Shown here piece by piece: positions 16,566 to 25,792 of a DNA stretch of 64,000 nucleotides. This DNA comes from Oligoflexus tunisiensis (GTDB taxonomy: Bacteria; Bdellovibrionota_B; Oligoflexia; Oligoflexales; Oligoflexaceae). The DNA lies in contig NZ_BDFO01000001.1 of assembly GCF_001748245.1 (NCBI RefSeq), positions 6,663,346 to 6,727,345 on the forward strand, in the 5' to 3' direction. Numbering within the stretch: the stretch's first letter is position 1; each line of letters opens with the position of its first letter. Below the pieces are notes generated by a model that had not been told where the DNA came from, made no database searches, and saw only the letters and a program-made list of their open reading frames with translations. The position numbers and the translations under genes were made by a program.

Positions 16566-18032
16566 CTATAGCCAGGATTCTGCCGGAAGTTCCATGGCAA
16601 AGACGGCGTTGCCGTGAAGATCGAATTGTCTGATCTGCAGTGTTTCCATTGAGGCTTCCATTTCACCAAAAAATTGAAGCCCCTCAGCGGGTGAACGATT
16701 GGGCTTCATTCCATCCGGAATACCCTTCCAGCGAAGCTCGGGACCAAAGGTATTATCCAGGGCATTGGGACCAAAGGTTCCCGCATGCAGGGGACCGGAA
16801 ACAAATTCCCAAAACGGTTTAAAGTTTTTGAATTGAGCCTTCTGCGGATTGTAATAATGCGCGGCTGCATAGTGAACATCGGCGGTGATCCAGACCACGT
16901 TCCTGATATCGTTCTGCAGGATGAACGCGAGAAGATCCGCGATTTCCAATTCGCGTCCCAGCGGAGGACCATCGCCATTCGCAATGGTTTCAAAATCCGT
17001 GGAGCCATCCCGGACCAAAAGACCGAGGGGCATATCACTGCTGATAATTTTCCACATGGCCTTGGAACAGGCGAGGGAAGTTTTAAGCCAGTCCCGTTGC
17101 GCGGATCCCATGACCTCAGTCGCCGGCGAACGGAGGGTCTGGCGATTCGGACTGTTGGGGCCACGATAGCTTCGGAGATCCAGCATGAAGATTTCCAGAA
17201 GATCACCGAAGGCAAACGAACGGTAAATCTGCTGCCGCGCCATGGCCTCGGGATGGATGGGGTTATATTCAAAAAAAGCCTGACGGGAGCGGCTGGCGAG
17301 GCGTGCCACACTTTTCTCCGTGTAACGCGCATCATCGAGAATTTCCTGCGGATACCAGTTGTCCAGCACTTCATGATCATCCCATTGGGCCAGAATGGGA
17401 ACCGTGGCATGAAAGCGCCTGAGATGCTGATCCAGTAGGTTATATTGATAGTTGCCCCTAAATTCCTGCAGCGTCTCGGCCACCTTCGTTTTGGCTTCGG
17501 TGACGAGGTTGGTCCAGATGCGGCCATCATCCAGCGGGACGGTCAACGGCAGAGGCATATCCGCATAAATCGTGTCGCCCAGGTGAATAAAAAAGTCCGG
17601 CTGTCTTTGCAGCATCGCTTGATAGATGCGCATGCCGCCAAACTCAGGATTGATGCCCCAGCCCTGCCCTGCGGTGTCGCCTGAGAAACAGAAACGAAGA
17701 CGCTGCGGGCGCGCAGGCAGCGGGCGGAAAACTCCTGTGGTGGGCTCACTGATGAGCTGTGGATTTTCGAGATCGCGAAAACGCACGCGATAGTGCAGAA
17801 GTTCAGCAGGAGGCAGTCGTTCAAGGGCCAGCCTTGCTGTGAAATCCTGCGCAGCCAGAGCAACGGCACCTTCGAAGGTTTGCGCCTGTCGAAAGCCAGG
17901 ATTATCTGCAATGTCCACCAGCATCGTCGCGGGTCGATCGGTTGCGCTCCAGATGGTCACGCTGCGCGGGCTGATATCACCCAGTTGCACGCCCCAGGGC
18001 ATCTGTGGAGGATTGGTGCCTTTCCATTCCAT
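16566..18032 (-). CDS. PhoD-like metallophosphatase (alkaline phosphatase D family)
   Basis: A 488-residue protein with an N-terminal beta-sandwich (VQLGDISPRSVTIWSATDRP) and a metallophosphoesterase core: FCFSGDTAGQ, HLGDTIYADM, AQWDDHEVLDNW, SDMPLGLLVRDG, VWITADVHYAAAHYYNP. These are the Asp, His and Asn metal ligands of the PhoD family in their normal order. PhoD enzymes hydrolyse phosphodiesters or phosphomonoesters. No Tat or Sec signal is visible at the N-terminus (starts MEWKGTNPPQMP), which is odd for PhoD; the enzyme may be cytoplasmic or exported otherwise. It is 58 bp upstream of the YdjM-like gene. Confidence 0.85.
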   Translation of the reverse strand: MEWKGTNPPQMPWGVQLGDISPRSVTIWSATDRPATMLVDIADNPGFRQAQTFEGAVALAAQDFTARLALERLPPAELLHYRVRFRDLENPQLISEPTTGVFRPLPARPQRLRFCFSGDTAGQGWGINPEFGGMRIYQAMLQRQPDFFIHLGDTIYADMPLPLTVPLDDGRIWTNLVTEAKTKVAETLQEFRGNYQYNLLDQHLRRFHATVPILAQWDDHEVLDNWYPQEILDDARYTEKSVARLASRSRQAFFEYNPIHPEAMARQQIYRSFAFGDLLEIFMLDLRSYRGPNSPNRQTLRSPATEVMGSAQRDWLKTSLACSKAMWKIISSDMPLGLLVRDGSTDFETIANGDGPPLGRELEIADLLAFILQNDIRNVVWITADVHYAAAHYYNPQKAQFKNFKPFWEFVSGPLHAGTFGPNALDNTFGPELRWKGIPDGMKPNRSPAEGLQFFGEMEASMETLQIRQFDLHGNAVFAMELPAESWL

Positions 18033-18141
18033 AAAAACTCCTGACAGCCATCATGCAAGGAAACCTCGGGGTCATTATAGGAATCCGGGTTAAAATTGAA
18101 GTAAGTAAGTACAAAATATCCAGTCAAGGAAGGGAAAGCTG

Positions 18142-18594
18142 ATGATTCAAATCCGCAAAATCACCAGGTCCGATGGCCCGCACTGGGCGGACATGCGCCA
18201 TGCTCTCTGGCCCCAGTCCACGCAGGAGGAGCACCTCCAGGAAATTCACGACCTGATTGGCCAGAATGATTGGGGACTTTTCCTGGCGGAAGAGAACGGT
18301 TCGCCCCTGGGATTTATCGAAGTGAGCCTCCGACCCTATGCCAACGGCTGTGATACCAGCCCTGTCGCCTTTGTGGAAGGCATCTGGGTTGCTGAGAACT
18401 GGCGGCATAAGGGTGTAGGACGGCAGCTCATACAGGCTGCGGAAAAATGGGCGGAGAGCCGTGGATTGGCTGAGCTGGGTTCGGATACAGAGATCACCAA
18501 CACGCTCTCCCAAACAGCCCATCGAGGCTGGGGCTTCGAGGAAACGGAGCGGGTGGTTTATTTCCGCAAGAAACTCCGGGTTTCGGCCGAGTAG
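18142..18594 (+). CDS. Aminoglycoside 6'-N-acetyltransferase-like GNAT protein
   Basis: A 150-residue GNAT enzyme that lines up along its full length with the short AAC(6')-I group: MIQIRKITRSDGPHWADMR, the acidic EEHLQEIHDLI, ANGCDTSPVAFVEGIWV, the acetyl-CoA loop RHKGVGRQLIQAAEKWA, ELGSDTEITNTLSQTAHRG and GFEETERVVYFRK. In that group these segments bind the aminoglycoside and acetyl-CoA. It should acetylate the 6'-amine of an aminoglycoside, though relatives with other amine substrates exist. ATG 18142 follows GGAAGGGAAAG. No integron or transposon signs are nearby. Its tail overlaps the convergent GH15 gene by 37 bp. Confidence 0.8.
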   Translation: MIQIRKITRSDGPHWADMRHALWPQSTQEEHLQEIHDLIGQNDWGLFLAEENGSPLGFIEVSLRPYANGCDTSPVAFVEGIWVAENWRHKGVGRQLIQAAEKWAESRGLAELGSDTEITNTLSQTAHRGWGFEETERVVYFRKKLRVSAE

Positions 18595-20366
18595 AAGATC
18601 CCGTATTCTTCCAAACGGATAAGGGTATTGATCAATGCGACATGAGAAAAGGCCTGCGGAAAGTTGCCGACGAGGCAGCGGTTGTGGGGATCATATTCCT
18701 CCGACAAAAGACCCACATCATTGGCGATGCCCAGGATACGCTCCACCAGTTCCATGGCCTCATCCCAACGCTCCTGCATAAGATAAACATCCGCAAGCCA
18801 GAGGGTGCAGGGAATAAAAGCCCCTTCCCCGGGCGGCAGACCGTCCAGCCCATCGTCGGTCTGATAGCGGTACACAAAACCATCGCGCAGCAGAGTCTTT
18901 TCAATCAGGTTCACCGTTCCCACCATCCGGGGATCCTTCGCCTCGATAAAACCCACCATCGGCAGGGTCAAAAGACTGCCATCCACCTGCTGGCTGCCGG
19001 CAAACTGCACATAGGCATTCAGTTTCGGATCGAAATGCAGCGCTTCAATATGCTGGCGAATGGTTTCGCGAATCTGAATCCAGTGATCCACAGGACCGTC
19101 CAATCCGAAATTTTCGACCGCTTTCACGCCGCGATCAAAGGCCACCCAGGCCATGACCTTGGAATGGGTAAAGTGCCGCGGATTGGCCCGTATTTCCCAG
19201 ATCCCGGCATCCGGTTCCTTCCAGATCGACTCCAGGTGGTGCAGCAGCGCCTTCTGAAAATTCCATTCGGTGGCATCGAGTTCGAGATCAAATTTCCGGC
19301 CAAGGTAAAGACACTCCATCACCTCACCGTAAACATCCAGCTGCAGCTGTGTGCTGGCCTTGTTTCCAATCCGCACCGGGCGTGAATCCCGGTAACCGGT
19401 AAGCCACGTGAGTTCCACCTCTCCATGGAGTTGAATGCGGTCGCCGCTGATCCCATAAACGATATGCATCTGTGCAGGATCCCCAGCGACAGCGCGCAGG
19501 AGCCAGTCATGCCAGGCCTCCGCTTCCTCGGCAAAACCGCTGGCCAGAAACGCTGACAGTGTAAAGGCGGAATCGCGCAACCAGCAATAGCGATAATCCC
19601 AGTTGCGGACGCCGCCAATGCATTCGGGCAGCGCGGTCGTGGGCGCTGCGATCATGCCGCCACTCGGGGAATAGGTGAGCGCCTTGAGAGTGATCAAGGA
19701 ACGTTCGATGAAGGGCTGCCAGCTGCCTTGAGCCCGATTTTTCCGACTCCAGTCCTGCCACCATTCCTGCGTATGATCGAGGCTTTCGTAGGGATTCGGT
19801 GCCCTTTGCGGCACACGGACCGACGGATACCAGGTGAGGACAAAGGGTTCGCTGCCGCCTGAGAGGAGTTCACCTTCGGCAGCGATCACAAGATTTTCCA
19901 CCCGCAGCGGCAGGGCACTATGCAGGTAAAGGCTGTCCGGCCCGGCGAGGGCACGCGCTCCCTGTTGGCCGATACTGATCCACGGAACATAGGATCCATA
20001 ATCAAAGCGAATGCAAAGCTCCATGCGAAAGGCGACCCGTCCTTGCTCGCAACGCACAATGCGGATAAGGTCCATCTCCTCGGTGCGGGGGGGCATGAAA
20101 TCCGTCAGCACCAGGACACCATGTTCCGTTTCGAAACGGGTTTCCAGGATCAGCGTTCCAGGCCGATACTGTCGTTCAATACGCAGCACAGGATCAACCG
20201 GGGCGATCCGCCAGTAGCCGGCCGTGCCATCTCCCAGGAGCGCGGCAAAGCAGGACTTGGAATCAAAACGCGGAATGCAAAGCCAGTCGATGGACCCGTT
20301 ACGTCCGACCAGAGCGGCCGCCTGGCAATCGCCGATCAGAGCATAATCTTCGATGGCCTGCTGCAT
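18558..20366 (-). CDS. Glycoside hydrolase family 15 (glucoamylase/trehalase-like)
   Basis: A 602-residue protein. The N-terminal beta domain opens AIEDYALIGDCQAAALVGRNG and SIDWLCIPRFDS, the signature of the bacterial GH15 group that includes trehalases. The (alpha/alpha)6 barrel follows from about residue 225, with GGVRNWDYRYCWLRDSAFTL, the catalytic acid region WEIRANPRHFTHSKVM and the second acid near GLLSEEYDPHN. ATG 20366 follows AGGAG 5 bases upstream. No signal peptide, so it acts in the cytoplasm, likely on trehalose or maltooligosaccharides. It lies 13 bp behind the FAD/Fe-S dehydrogenase, in the same operon. Confidence 0.88.
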   Translation of the reverse strand: MQQAIEDYALIGDCQAAALVGRNGSIDWLCIPRFDSKSCFAALLGDGTAGYWRIAPVDPVLRIERQYRPGTLILETRFETEHGVLVLTDFMPPRTEEMDLIRIVRCEQGRVAFRMELCIRFDYGSYVPWISIGQQGARALAGPDSLYLHSALPLRVENLVIAAEGELLSGGSEPFVLTWYPSVRVPQRAPNPYESLDHTQEWWQDWSRKNRAQGSWQPFIERSLITLKALTYSPSGGMIAAPTTALPECIGGVRNWDYRYCWLRDSAFTLSAFLASGFAEEAEAWHDWLLRAVAGDPAQMHIVYGISGDRIQLHGEVELTWLTGYRDSRPVRIGNKASTQLQLDVYGEVMECLYLGRKFDLELDATEWNFQKALLHHLESIWKEPDAGIWEIRANPRHFTHSKVMAWVAFDRGVKAVENFGLDGPVDHWIQIRETIRQHIEALHFDPKLNAYVQFAGSQQVDGSLLTLPMVGFIEAKDPRMVGTVNLIEKTLLRDGFVYRYQTDDGLDGLPPGEGAFIPCTLWLADVYLMQERWDEAMELVERILGIANDVGLLSEEYDPHNRCLVGNFPQAFSHVALINTLIRLEEYGIFYSAETRSFLRK

Positions 20367-20379
20367 AAACGCTCCTGTT

Positions 20380-23244
20380 TCAGCTCGGGTTAAAGGCGCC
20401 TGGGAGCGTATGCCCACGCAAAGCCATGGCCAGGACCTCGGCCGTATGCAGGGCCTTGCATCCTGTGAGCTGCTGAATCTGTTCCCGGCAACTGAAACCA
20501 TCCGCTATGATCAAAGTCCCGCGTTTCGCGCTTCGCACGGCGGGCAGAAGACATTGCTCACCGACCGCCACGGAAACTTCATAGCTGCTGGCCTCAAAGC
20601 CAAACGATCCGGCCATCCCGCAGCATCCGGAATCAAGAATGGAAAAATCCAGACCCAGGCGCTCGAAGGTTTTTTCATCGGCCTTGAATCCCATGACGGC
20701 TTTCTGATGGCAGTGTCCATGCACCACCGCCGTTCCTTCCATGCGTGGCAGTTCAATGTCGCGCCCCTGCTCATTCAGAAATTCGTTCAAGGTTTTCACC
20801 TGCCGGGTGAGGCGCTGGGCCACTGGATCATCGGGAAAAAAGTTTTTCAACTCATCCCGGAAGACGGCGACGCAGCTCGGCTCCAGCCCGATGATGGGCA
20901 GGCCACGAGCCGCGGAATCGCGGAAGGTATCCAGAATATCACTGAGGGATTCCTTGGCTTTCTTCAGCATGCCGAAATCATAAAGCGGCCGCCCACAGCA
21001 GAGCTCACGCTCCGGCAGGTTCACGGAAAAACCCAGGGTTTCGAGGACGAAAACAGCATCCTTGGCAATCTCGGGTGTGAAATGATCGGTGAAGGTATCC
21101 GGCCAGAGCATCACAGCCTGACCATCGGCGGGCAGGGCCCGTCTTTTTTCAAACCAACGACGAAAGGTCACCGGCGCAAAGTGCGGCATCTCCCGCTGCT
21201 GCGCCACGCCACCAGCCCACTTGACCAGATTCCCGAGGCCCGGTGCATGACTCACAGCGTTCACCAAACGTGGCATTTTCCGGGCCAGAACCGCCCAGTT
21301 GCGAATGAGTCCCATCGCATAGGCGTGACGTGGCCGCAGCCGATCCTGATAATAGTGGGAGAGAAATTCCGCCTTATAAGTGGCCATATCCACCCGCACC
21401 GGACAATCACTCTTGCAGCCTTTGCATGCGAGGCAAAGGTGCAGCGAATGCTTCACCGCTTCATCGTGCCAGCCCCCTTTGAGCCCATGCCCGTTCAACA
21501 TTTCAAATAAAAGATGCGCGCGCCCTCGGGTGGTATGGGCCTCCTCACGCGTCACGCGATAGCTCGGGCACATCGTCCCACCTTTATCACGCCGGCATTC
21601 GCCGACCCCCACACAGCGCAGCGTGGCTCGACCGAAATGCCCCTGATCCTCGGCAAAGGTAAAGTGCGTGGGGACCTCAGGGATATGGCGCGCTTCATCC
21701 AAACGCAGGTTTTCGTCCATGCGATAAGCATCGATCAGTTTACCGGGATTCATTTTCCCTCGGGGATCCCAAATGGCTTTGAAGCGGCGGAAGGCTTCCA
21801 TCAGTTCCTCGCCAAACATGAGAGGCAGAAGTTCCCCGCGCGACTGCCCATCCCCGTGTTCGCCCGAATAGGAGCCGCCCATCCGGTTGACCAGATGAGC
21901 GGCTTCATAAATAAACTGGCGATACGAGGCGATCCCTTCCTCTGTCGCAAAATTAAAATTCAGACGGGTATGGAGACAGCCATCTCCAAAATGCCCATAA
22001 AGCGAGCCTTTGAGATTGTATTTTCCATAGAGTTTGGTCAGTTCCCGCAAATATTCCGCCAGGCGTTTGGGATCGACTGCGGAATCCTCCCAGCCCTCCC
22101 AGGTATCCGGCTCACCCGGAATGCGGGCTGTGGCTCCGAGCGAGGATTCGCGGATCTTCCAGATCTTTTCCTCCTGATCCTCCGTCCTGAGAACCCGGCC
22201 GTCCACGATCCGGCCTTTGGTGCGGAGGCCATCGAGCAGATGCTGAGCCTTCGCATGGGATTCCTCTTCCGAATCACCGCCAAATTCGGCGATAAGCCAG
22301 CCCTTGCCTTGAGGAAGAATCTTCAAACCTTCCTCGGCCAATTTATTTTTACGTAGACATTCGATGAGGTAGTCATCCATGCCTTCCAAACCGATCGGCT
22401 TGTATTCGAGCACGTTAGGAACCGCCTCAGCGGCTGTAAAAATATCCGAGAACCCAATAATGGCGATGGACCGCGAAGGAGGCCAATCAATCAACCTTAA
22501 TTTGGCCCCAAGGATCACCACACAGGTCCCCTCGGAGCCAACCAGCGAACGGGCCACATCAAAACCATTCTCGTCCAAAAGAGCGGTCAGGTTATAGCCG
22601 GACACCCGTCTCGGAATGTTTGGAAACTTCTTCCGGATCAAAGGTCCGTACTTCTCCGCGAACAGTCTGAGATCACGGTAAAGGTTTGCCGCCGTTCCAT
22701 CGTTCGCATCATGGCCACGGCCCACCCGCAGCCTTTGACCTTCATAAGTGAGGATGTCAAGTTCGAGGACATTCTCAGCGGTACGGCCCGCGAGAACCGA
22801 ATGCACACCGCAGGAGTTATTGCCGATCATGCCGCCCAGCGTGCAGTGATTGTGCGTGGAAGGATCGGGGCCAAAGGTGAGACCATGCGGCTGGACCTCG
22901 TCCCTGAGTTCATCCAGGACGACACCAGGCTCAACCCAGATGGTTTTCGCCTCGGGATCAAAATCCCAGATGCGGGTCATATGTTGACTGAAGTCGAGCA
23001 CGACGGCTTCATTGCAGCACTGGCCGGCAAGGCTGGTTCCTCCCCCTCGGGACAGCACCGGCAGATCAAAGGTCCGGCATACATCGAGGGTGGCTATCAC
23101 ATCGTCCACATTTTCGGGCAGCACAACGCCGAGCGGCATCTGGCGGTAGTTGGAGGCATCGGTCGCATAAAGCGCCCGGCTTCCATCATCAAAGCATACA
23201 GGTCCTTTGACACGTTCCTTCAGCATATCCTGCCAGTCCATCAT
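20380..23244 (-). CDS. FAD/Fe-S 2-hydroxyacid dehydrogenase (D-lactate/D-2-hydroxyglutarate type)
   Basis: A 954-residue fused flavoprotein. Residues about 35-240: FAD_binding_4, with PVLSRGGGTSLAGQ and GGMIGNNSCGVHS. About 265-525: FAD-oxidase C-terminal domain (YGHFGDGCLHTRLNFNF, GEHGDGQSRGELL). About 545-640: ferredoxin-like cysteines (CVGVGECRRDKGGTMCP and CLACKGCKSDCP), and a C-terminal CCG pair (ELCCGRPLYDFGM, SGCCGMAGSFGFE). This is the YdiJ-like layout, known for D-2-hydroxyglutarate oxidation; D-lactate is an alternative. It is soluble by sequence. The gene directly upstream (13-bp gap) encodes a membrane cytochrome c, a likely electron acceptor. Start ATG 23244 has GAGGA 7 bases upstream. 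Confidence 0.86.
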   Translation of the reverse strand: MMDWQDMLKERVKGPVCFDDGSRALYATDASNYRQMPLGVVLPENVDDVIATLDVCRTFDLPVLSRGGGTSLAGQCCNEAVVLDFSQHMTRIWDFDPEAKTIWVEPGVVLDELRDEVQPHGLTFGPDPSTHNHCTLGGMIGNNSCGVHSVLAGRTAENVLELDILTYEGQRLRVGRGHDANDGTAANLYRDLRLFAEKYGPLIRKKFPNIPRRVSGYNLTALLDENGFDVARSLVGSEGTCVVILGAKLRLIDWPPSRSIAIIGFSDIFTAAEAVPNVLEYKPIGLEGMDDYLIECLRKNKLAEEGLKILPQGKGWLIAEFGGDSEEESHAKAQHLLDGLRTKGRIVDGRVLRTEDQEEKIWKIRESSLGATARIPGEPDTWEGWEDSAVDPKRLAEYLRELTKLYGKYNLKGSLYGHFGDGCLHTRLNFNFATEEGIASYRQFIYEAAHLVNRMGGSYSGEHGDGQSRGELLPLMFGEELMEAFRRFKAIWDPRGKMNPGKLIDAYRMDENLRLDEARHIPEVPTHFTFAEDQGHFGRATLRCVGVGECRRDKGGTMCPSYRVTREEAHTTRGRAHLLFEMLNGHGLKGGWHDEAVKHSLHLCLACKGCKSDCPVRVDMATYKAEFLSHYYQDRLRPRHAYAMGLIRNWAVLARKMPRLVNAVSHAPGLGNLVKWAGGVAQQREMPHFAPVTFRRWFEKRRALPADGQAVMLWPDTFTDHFTPEIAKDAVFVLETLGFSVNLPERELCCGRPLYDFGMLKKAKESLSDILDTFRDSAARGLPIIGLEPSCVAVFRDELKNFFPDDPVAQRLTRQVKTLNEFLNEQGRDIELPRMEGTAVVHGHCHQKAVMGFKADEKTFERLGLDFSILDSGCCGMAGSFGFEASSYEVSVAVGEQCLLPAVRSAKRGTLIIADGFSCREQIQQLTGCKALHTAEVLAMALRGHTLPGAFNPS

Positions 23245-23257
23245 GGTTCATCCTCAC

Positions 23258-23731
23258 TCAGGGGATGTTTTCCGAACTCATGTATTGAAGTTCCCGCTTG
23301 AAACGTTCCAATGGAGTTCGTGGCTGCTCATAGAGATAGGCAGCCATGTCTTCAGCTTCCGACCGACTTACATTCAGATCAGGCATCAGAGTTTTCGGAT
23401 CAACGCTTTGCGGATCCATAATCCACCGCATCAGATTCTCCGGATCATTCGGCAAATGTCCGGCCAAATAAATTTGTTCATCCACTCTGGCGAGACTGGG
23501 CCCTACACGCCCATGAGCTTCCCTGACGCCAGGAATGATGTGACATGATCCACAACCGTATTGTTCCAGAGCCACCCTCCCCTGTTGTGAATTTCCAACA
23601 AGGGAATAACGTCGCGGCTCTCCCGGGAAGCGATGCAGGCCCAAACCAAAGAAATTACCCAATATCAAAAAAAGGGTCAGAACGCCTGCAATCAGGATGA
23701 TCCAAAGGAAAGAGACGTTAAATCCTTGCAT
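23258..23731 (-). CDS. Membrane-anchored monoheme cytochrome c
   Basis: A 157-residue protein. One N-terminal membrane helix (SFLWIILIAGVLTLFLILGN) and a cytochrome c domain outside the membrane with the heme site YGCGSCHIIP and a Met ligand candidate in KTLMPDLNVS. ATG 23731 is preferred; the frame to 23845 has no homology and disrupts the anchor. It is the first gene of the leftward run cytochrome c, FAD/Fe-S dehydrogenase, GH15, and is divergent from the Rieske operon by 135 bp. It could carry electrons from the dehydrogenase, or from the bc complex to the oxidase. Confidence 0.83.
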   Translation of the reverse strand: MQGFNVSFLWIILIAGVLTLFLILGNFFGLGLHRFPGEPRRYSLVGNSQQGRVALEQYGCGSCHIIPGVREAHGRVGPSLARVDEQIYLAGHLPNDPENLMRWIMDPQSVDPKTLMPDLNVSRSEAEDMAAYLYEQPRTPLERFKRELQYMSSENIP

Positions 23732-23866
23732 ATGGTTTTCAACCTGTGGATTCTGAGGTGGACGACAGCTGAAGTGAATGCAAATTCCATGCTCCTGTAC
23801 AAGTAATCCAGCATTTCTAAATTCCCGAAAATTATTTAGATACAAACGAGTGAAAAGGAGACAGCC

Positions 23867-24343
23867 ATGGATCGAAGAAAGCTTCTCTCTTTAACCGTTG
23901 CGGGAACAGGCTGCGCAATCGCTGGTGCTGTTGGTGTTCCGGTCCTGATTAACATGCTGGCGCCCGCTTTCGCCGCGGATGATGTTGAAGATTGGCGCCC
24001 GATCGGCCCGCTGGGTGACTTCCCGATCGGCGCGATGCAGAACCGGGAGGTGGTGATTTCCGATCAGAAGGAGCATCAAAATCTAAGCCGCCGCTCGCTT
24101 TATGTATGGCGCCGCAGCGATCAGGAATTCGTGGTGTACTCCCGAGCCTGCACCGATCTCGGCTGTCCCATCGTCTGGGACCAGGGCAGTGAATGGTTCT
24201 TTTGTCCCTGCCATGGCGGAATATTCGACAAGGAAGGCGAACGGCGGGCGGGCCCACCCAAACGGGGACTTTGGAAATACGCCACGCGCATTCAGGATGG
24301 AGTGCTTGAAATCAACGTGCGCTCCGTTCCTCCCATGGCATGA
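23867..24343 (+). CDS. Rieske iron-sulfur protein, variant cluster site
   Basis: A 158-residue Rieske subunit of a cytochrome bc complex. Residues 1-38 are a Tat-type anchor (DRRKLLSLTVAG, then hydrophobic). The cluster region reads ACTDLGCPIVWDQGS and FFCPCHGGIFD. Canonical proteins have CTHLGC; here the His ligand is Asp (codon GAT). The second box keeps Cys and His, and the disulfide cysteines are present. No frameshift is involved. AAAAGGAG precedes the ATG. It is the first gene of the bc/caa3 operon and overlaps cytochrome b by 4 bp. Whether it binds a 2Fe-2S cluster with an Asp ligand is open. Confidence 0.85.
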   Translation: MDRRKLLSLTVAGTGCAIAGAVGVPVLINMLAPAFAADDVEDWRPIGPLGDFPIGAMQNREVVISDQKEHQNLSRRSLYVWRRSDQEFVVYSRACTDLGCPIVWDQGSEWFFCPCHGGIFDKEGERRAGPPKRGLWKYATRIQDGVLEINVRSVPPMA

Positions 24344-25788
24344 TCATGAGTGAAGGCATGACAGACGATGAACAGAAAACCGATAATATCATTCATGCCG
24401 TGATTGATCGTCTGGCACTCGGACCCGTTTGGCGCAGGTTTTTCGCAAGGCGCGTGCCGAAGGCACGCTGGTACTACGGGGATGGCGCCAGCCTGCTCTT
24501 CCTCTTCGGCATTCTCATCATCACCGGCTTTGCCCTCGCACTCATGTATTCGGCGTCACCCGAGACGGCATATGCGAGTGTCCTTCATATCACCCAACAC
24601 CAGGCCATGGGCTGGTTCGTGCGAGGCATGCACTACTGGTCGGCGGGGATGATGGTAGTGATCGTGCTCTATCATCTTTTTCGCCATATTCTCATCGGTG
24701 GCTATCTGCCGCCACGGGAAGGAACCTGGGTCATCGGTGTGCTCATGTTCTTTCTCATCATTATCAATGCTTATATTGGTTATACCCTGCGCTGGGATGA
24801 ACGTTCGATTTATGCGATTCGCGTGGCCCTGAATATGTTTCATCGTGTGCCCTGGATCGGAGATGAACTGGTTTATTTCGTTCAGGGTGGCTGGACACAA
24901 GGCAGCGCCACTCTCAGTCGGCTCTTTGCCGTGCATGTGATCATCGTCCCCGTTCTTCTTCTGGGGCTCGTGGGTTATCACCTGTACCTCGTGGTCTTCC
25001 ATGGCGTCACGACCATCCCGGAACGAATTGAACCCGTGGAAACAGCGGAGGAGCAGAAGGAACTCTATGAAGAACTGAAGCATAGCCATAAGGAAGGGAC
25101 CACCTTTTTTCCTTACACGATGGTGGAATCCCAGCTCTTTGCGTTCGTGATCTTCTGCGTGGTGCTGGCGCTGACTCTGACCCTGGGCCCGAGGGAGCTC
25201 ATGCCGGAAGCCAACTTCACCGAAACATCGTTTCCAGCTGAGGAATGGTGGTTTCATTGGTATAGCGCTCTGGTTGCCTACCTGCCCCCGGCTTTGACGT
25301 CCTGGTTCTATGTGGGCTTTCCGATCCTGCTCTTTTTCTTTTTGATACTCATTCCCTTTGTGGATCATGGCGCCAATCGCGGCCTGCGTCGCCGGCCTTT
25401 GGCTGTCGGCACGATTGTTGCCATCATCATTGCACTCCTGGGTCTGACGGGCCTGCGGATGCGTTCGCCCTGGACGGCATGGCCGACCGAGGAGCTGGCC
25501 CCCCTGCCCCCTCAGGCGGAACTTTCTCCGAGTGCGGAGCGGGGTCATCAGCTCTTCACGCAGTACAGCTGTATCAGCTGTCATGCCATAGGAGGGAAAG
25601 GCGGCAAGGTGGGGCCGGAGCTGACCGATCTCAAGGTGCGGCTCTCAGCGGATGAACTTCGGCAATTCATCCGGCAACCGCCGCAGGGCGTGGCCATGCC
25701 AGCCTACGGGCAACGCCTGGCGGACGACGAAATCGATGCCCTGGTGGATTTTGTTCTGGTGGCTCAAACGTTCCCCCGGAAATATTAG
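24340..25788 (+). CDS. Cytochrome b/c fusion subunit of quinol oxidoreductase
   Basis: A 482-residue protein (480 from ATG 24346). Cytochrome b part: heme His pairs in HYWSAGMMVVIVLYHLFRH (13 residues between) and FAVHVIIVPVLLLGLVGYHL (14 between, the b6f-type spacing). Residues about 255-375 are the subunit-IV-like half. At the Qo loop the usual PEWYF reads EEWWF. Residues about 395-482 are a fused cytochrome c with the CISCHAIGG heme site and MPAYGQR as Met ligand region. The layout resembles the fused b/c subunits of menaquinol reductases. Translation is coupled to the Rieske gene (ATGA). The complex should oxidise quinol and pass electrons to the adjacent caa3 oxidase. Confidence 0.88.
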   Translation: MIMSEGMTDDEQKTDNIIHAVIDRLALGPVWRRFFARRVPKARWYYGDGASLLFLFGILIITGFALALMYSASPETAYASVLHITQHQAMGWFVRGMHYWSAGMMVVIVLYHLFRHILIGGYLPPREGTWVIGVLMFFLIIINAYIGYTLRWDERSIYAIRVALNMFHRVPWIGDELVYFVQGGWTQGSATLSRLFAVHVIIVPVLLLGLVGYHLYLVVFHGVTTIPERIEPVETAEEQKELYEELKHSHKEGTTFFPYTMVESQLFAFVIFCVVLALTLTLGPRELMPEANFTETSFPAEEWWFHWYSALVAYLPPALTSWFYVGFPILLFFFLILIPFVDHGANRGLRRRPLAVGTIVAIIIALLGLTGLRMRSPWTAWPTEELAPLPPQAELSPSAERGHQLFTQYSCISCHAIGGKGGKVGPELTDLKVRLSADELRQFIRQPPQGVAMPAYGQRLADDEIDALVDFVLVAQTFPRKY

Positions 25789-25792
25789 CGGC

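Noticed and set aside
3637..18594. Possible resistance island (Mph and AAC(6') genes)
   Set aside because: The two genes are 14 kb apart, flanked by unrelated chromosomal genes and no mobility functions; composition looks like the neighbours.
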